A program made the translations under genes and the position numbers. From assembly GCA_947478975.1 (NCBI GenBank), contig CANJYI010000133.1, forward strand, positions 1-7,534: 7,534 nucleotides of DNA, written 5' to 3'. Positions 5,141 to 7,534 of the stretch are shown here, in pieces. The number at the start of each line of letters is the position of its first letter. Positions within the stretch are counted from its first letter, which is position 1. The notes under the pieces were generated by a model. It did not search any database. It saw only the letters and a list, made by a program, of their open reading frames with translations, and had not been told where the DNA came from. This DNA comes from Chthoniobacteraceae bacterium. Lineage in GTDB: Bacteria > Verrucomicrobiota > Verrucomicrobiia > Chthoniobacterales > Chthoniobacteraceae.

Positions 5141-7534
5141 TCAGGGTTTCGGAAGGGCTTCCTCGCGGCGGGCCAGGTGGTGTTTCATCCATGCGTAAAT
5201 GGAGGCTCCGATCTGGCGGGAGCCCGTTTCGTTGGGATGCACCGCGTTGCCCTCGGGATAGCCGCTCCATGTGTCGAGCCCCAGGCCTACGGGAATCAGT
5301 TCCACCTTCTCCTTTTCGCGGCCGAAGAAGTGCTGGAGTTGGCGTTCCACGACGCGGTGTTGGACCTGTTTCCAATTCCACCGGGGGTATTGGTCCTTGT
5401 AGTTGGCCACGAAGGCACCGTCCCGGTCGTTGGGCGGCGGGACAAGGCAGATCCCGATGACTGCGTCCGGAGCGGCTTTGCGGAATTCCAGGAGGAGATT
5501 TTCGGCGTGGAGCAGCATCTCGGTAATTCCCTTGTCCAAGGCGGTGGGTTGGTCGGCTTTGAGCCCGAAGCAATCGTTGATTCCAAGCAGCACGGTGATG
5601 AAGTCGGGGACGCGTCCCCCGCAGCGTTCCAGGAGGTAGCGTTGCACATCGGCCTTGTTTTCTGGCGGTTCGGCTGTGGCGAAAACAAAAGGGCTTTTGT
5701 TGGTCTTGCCAGGCTCCGGCTCACCGGGGTCGTACCGGGTCAGAAACCCCTTCCATGTCCAACCGCCAAAGCCCTCGTGCGCGACATTTTCCAAGGTGGA
5801 CGCCGAAGGCCTGCGCGTCTGGGTGCCCAGCATCTGGAGTGAGGGATTTCCGGGTCGCGCAAACAGGCGGGCGATTTCATCGGGATAGATGCCGCCCGCG
5901 GTCAGGCTGTCGCCGACGACGAGGACGGTGCACGCGCTCCGGGAAGCGCCGGACTGTGCCGGACTGACGTGCAGCGTGGAGGAGGAGACCGCGACGGGAC
6001 GGTTTGCGGAGTCCAGGAGGCGCAGTCGGAAGGGATACTCCCCGGCGGGGGCGGCTCCAGCGGGGATGCTCCAGCGGTTGCCCTCCTTTTTTCCCACCGG
6101 GCAATCCACCTCAAAGCGGAAGTTGTCGGGGGCTTCAGCCAGAATGGTGTTGGCTGGGTAAGCGTTCCATTCTTCGCCGGAGACTGCGTACAGGTGGGGG
6201 GAAAGCGTGAGCCGCGGGTTCCCGGGTACGAAGGGGGAGGGCGCGGTTCCAGAGGGCGCTGTTTTCGGCGTTTTGGCAGTGAGAAAGGTTGGCGGCAGGA
6301 GGTTGCGTACCGCGGAAATGATCCGCCCCTCCACATCGGACGCGAACCGGGTGGGGCGGTCGTAATAAATCATGGCGCCCCCGCCCTCGTAACCGCCTTC
6401 CTCAAGGATGCGTTTGGACGGGATGTAGGCGGGCACGTCGTTGGAATAGCCGTTCACCCACATCCGGCGTTGGTCAAACTCGGTTTTGAGGCGGATTGAA
6501 TAATCGACGACCACCTCGCCCGGAAGGAACACCATCGCAAGGGCATCTCCGAAGGTCCACGTTTGGACGAGATAAGGAATGGAGGTGGGCAGGGCCTCCC
6601 CTCCGTCGAGACGGCCGATGTTTTTGCGCGCGTGGTAGGCAACCGCCGTGGAGGAGGACCCGGCGAGCAACTGCCATTCCCCCCGGTTGGGGGGGGTGTC
6701 AAAGGCGAGTTGGATGGATTCGGTACGGCCCTCCGGCGTTTGTGAGAGCGGCAGCAGGGTGGAACGTGCCAGTCGCGCGGCCTCCGCGGCGAGAGATTCA
6801 CCGTGTGCGACGGCGAGTTCCGGCGTGGAGCGGGGGCTCGGATTTTGATCGGCGCCGCAGCCGATGGCGGTGAGTGCGATTGCGCCCGGAAACTCCCTTT
6901 CGAGAGCCTCTTGCGCGCAGCCGGCCCAGTCGCCGTGGATCTTCTCGATGCCGATGGTCGTGCAGTGGCACGCGTAGCTGGTGAGCAGGGCGGTGACGGT
7001 TCCCTGCGTGTCGGTGATGCGCAGGAGGGGAAGGGCGTGGTCGATCGGACGGTTGGCAAACTTCCGACGGTTGGCGGCGAAGGGGACAGAACCCACCCCC
7101 CACGCCATTCTTGAGGGCTGGCGACTGGCCAGCGCATCGAGGGCAACCTGTTCCAGGGCGTCGATGAGGTCCTTGGTGTAGCGGTCGATCCCGGCTTGGT
7201 GTTCGGCGGGGAGGTCCATTCCAAAAAGGTTCGGGAGGATCCCCGAGACCATCGGCGCACAATGGGTGTGGCTGGAACACACGGCGAAGCGCTGGTCCTT
7301 GAGCGGGAACTTGAGGGCGAGCCGCCGGTGGATCTCTGTGCGAATCCACGCCGGAATCCCGCAGTTGTCCACGGTGAGCAGGAGGGCTGGCCCTTCTCCA
7401 GAGTCCCCTCCAAAGGCCAGCGCCTTGGCGTGGATGCGTTGCGCAACTCCTTTGTGCGGTTCGCGTCTGGATCCGTAGCCGCTCAGCCGGACGGGGTAAT
7501 CGGGCGTGATGTCGCGCCGCGCCACCCCCACTGA
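5141..7534 (-). CDS. Neutral-ceramidase-like / SGNH hydrolase fusion protein (5' end beyond right edge)
   Basis: The frame is open to the right edge. A GTG at 7531 is the first possible start in view, but the sequence begins directly with the first family strand (GVARRDITPDYPVRLSGYG), so the signal peptide probably lies outside. Residues are counted from that GTG. Residues 1-410 are neutral/alkaline-ceramidase-like: SSHTHCAP (His88, His90), ACHCTTIG (His189), GCGADQNP (225-231), FLPGE (Glu339) and NGYSNDVPAY (Tyr362), matching the family's zinc-site layout. The usual GDVSPN hexapeptide with its serine is absent. A Pro/Thr/Ala-rich linker (about 415-436) leads to a beta-rich domain (about 437-532, with LYAVSG). 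An SGNH hydrolase follows: GDSLTAGG (Ser542), HEGFGGW (585-591), LLGINDC (Asn652) and NAVHPN (His765). It probably acts outside the cytoplasm on lipid-like amides and esters, but the substrate is not known. Either domain alone is familiar; the single-chain combination is the unusual part. Confidence 0.88.
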   Translation of the reverse strand, partial: SVGVARRDITPDYPVRLSGYGSRREPHKGVAQRIHAKALAFGGDSGEGPALLLTVDNCGIPAWIRTEIHRRLALKFPLKDQRFAVCSSHTHCAPMVSGILPNLFGMDLPAEHQAGIDRYTKDLIDALEQVALDALASRQPSRMAWGVGSVPFAANRRKFANRPIDHALPLLRITDTQGTVTALLTSYACHCTTIGIEKIHGDWAGCAQEALEREFPGAIALTAIGCGADQNPSPRSTPELAVAHGESLAAEAARLARSTLLPLSQTPEGRTESIQLAFDTPPNRGEWQLLAGSSSTAVAYHARKNIGRLDGGEALPTSIPYLVQTWTFGDALAMVFLPGEVVVDYSIRLKTEFDQRRMWVNGYSNDVPAYIPSKRILEEGGYEGGGAMIYYDRPTRFASDVEGRIISAVRNLLPPTFLTAKTPKTAPSGTAPSPFVPGNPRLTLSPHLYAVSGEEWNAYPANTILAEAPDNFRFEVDCPVGKKEGNRWSIPAGAAPAGEYPFRLRLLDSANRPVAVSSSTLHVSPAQSGASRSACTVLVVGDSLTAGGIYPDEIARLFARPGNPSLQMLGTQTRRPSASTLENVAHEGFGGWTWKGFLTRYDPGEPEPGKTNKSPFVFATAEPPENKADVQRYLLERCGGRVPDFITVLLGINDCFGLKADQPTALDKGITEMLLHAENLLLEFRKAAPDAVIGICLVPPPNDRDGAFVANYKDQYPRWNWKQVQHRVVERQLQHFFGREKEKVELIPVGLGLDTWSGYPEGNAVHPNETGSRQIGASIYAWMKHHLARREEALPKP
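6679..6696. repeat. C6-GGTT-G8 inverted homopolymers inside the fusion gene
   Basis: On the plus strand six C are followed by GGTT and eight G. In the mRNA (minus strand) this reads C8-AACC-G6, which can fold into a six-pair all-GC stem with a four-base loop. The C8 run encodes part of Thr279-Pro280-Pro281 in the ceramidase-like domain. The frame is intact as sequenced. Confidence 0.6.

Noticed and set aside
4862..5842. A 326-codon plus-strand frame running from the end of DUF1501 into the fusion gene.
   Set aside because: Crosses two convergent real genes in other frames; no coherent domain.
6454..7446. A 330-codon minus-strand frame overlapping the ceramidase-like domain.
   Set aside because: Same-strand out-of-frame shadow with Pro/Arg/Ser-rich low-complexity composition.

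Overview
The window looks like chromosomal DNA of a Verrucomicrobiota-type bacterium, with a planctomycete as the less likely alternative. The evidence is the high GC content, exported proteins throughout, a Tat-exported DUF1501 protein next to a secreted ThuA-like protein, a large ceramidase-like protein of the kind common in these phyla, and the absence of clear Shine-Dalgarno sites. No rRNA, tRNA, CRISPR array, transposase or phage gene was seen. The phylum is an inference from gene content, not from a marker gene.

Layout. Positions 1-641 (minus) hold the first 213 codons of a secreted protein of unknown function that runs off the left edge. It lies 12 bases downstream of a secreted M14-family metallocarboxypeptidase-like gene (654-1910, minus), so the two are probably co-transcribed. 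Positions 1911-2533 hold no convincing complete gene. They contain two adjacent hairpins (2108-2156) and a TPR-like open frame (2134-2544, minus) that looks like a gene remnant. On the plus strand follow a secreted ThuA-like protein (2534-3484), a 209-base spacer with a hairpin and a palindrome, and a DUF1501 protein with a twin-arginine signal (3694-5064). The last gene (5141-7534, minus) converges on DUF1501. It is cut at its 5' end by the right edge and encodes a neutral-ceramidase-like domain fused in frame to a beta-rich linker domain and an SGNH/GDSL hydrolase domain.

How the genes may work together. Every substantial product with a visible N-terminus carries an export signal, and the recognisable families are hydrolases or hydrolase-like (peptidase, ThuA-like, alkaline-phosphatase-fold-like DUF1501, ceramidase/SGNH). 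This fits a scavenging region for extracellular polymers or lipids. No substrate can be deduced from the sequence, and only the two leftmost genes are tightly packed like an operon.

Most noteworthy are the ceramidase-SGNH fusion, in which both domains deviate from classical catalytic motifs; a C8 tract facing a G6 tract inside that gene; and homopolymer tracts next to all four visible start codons.
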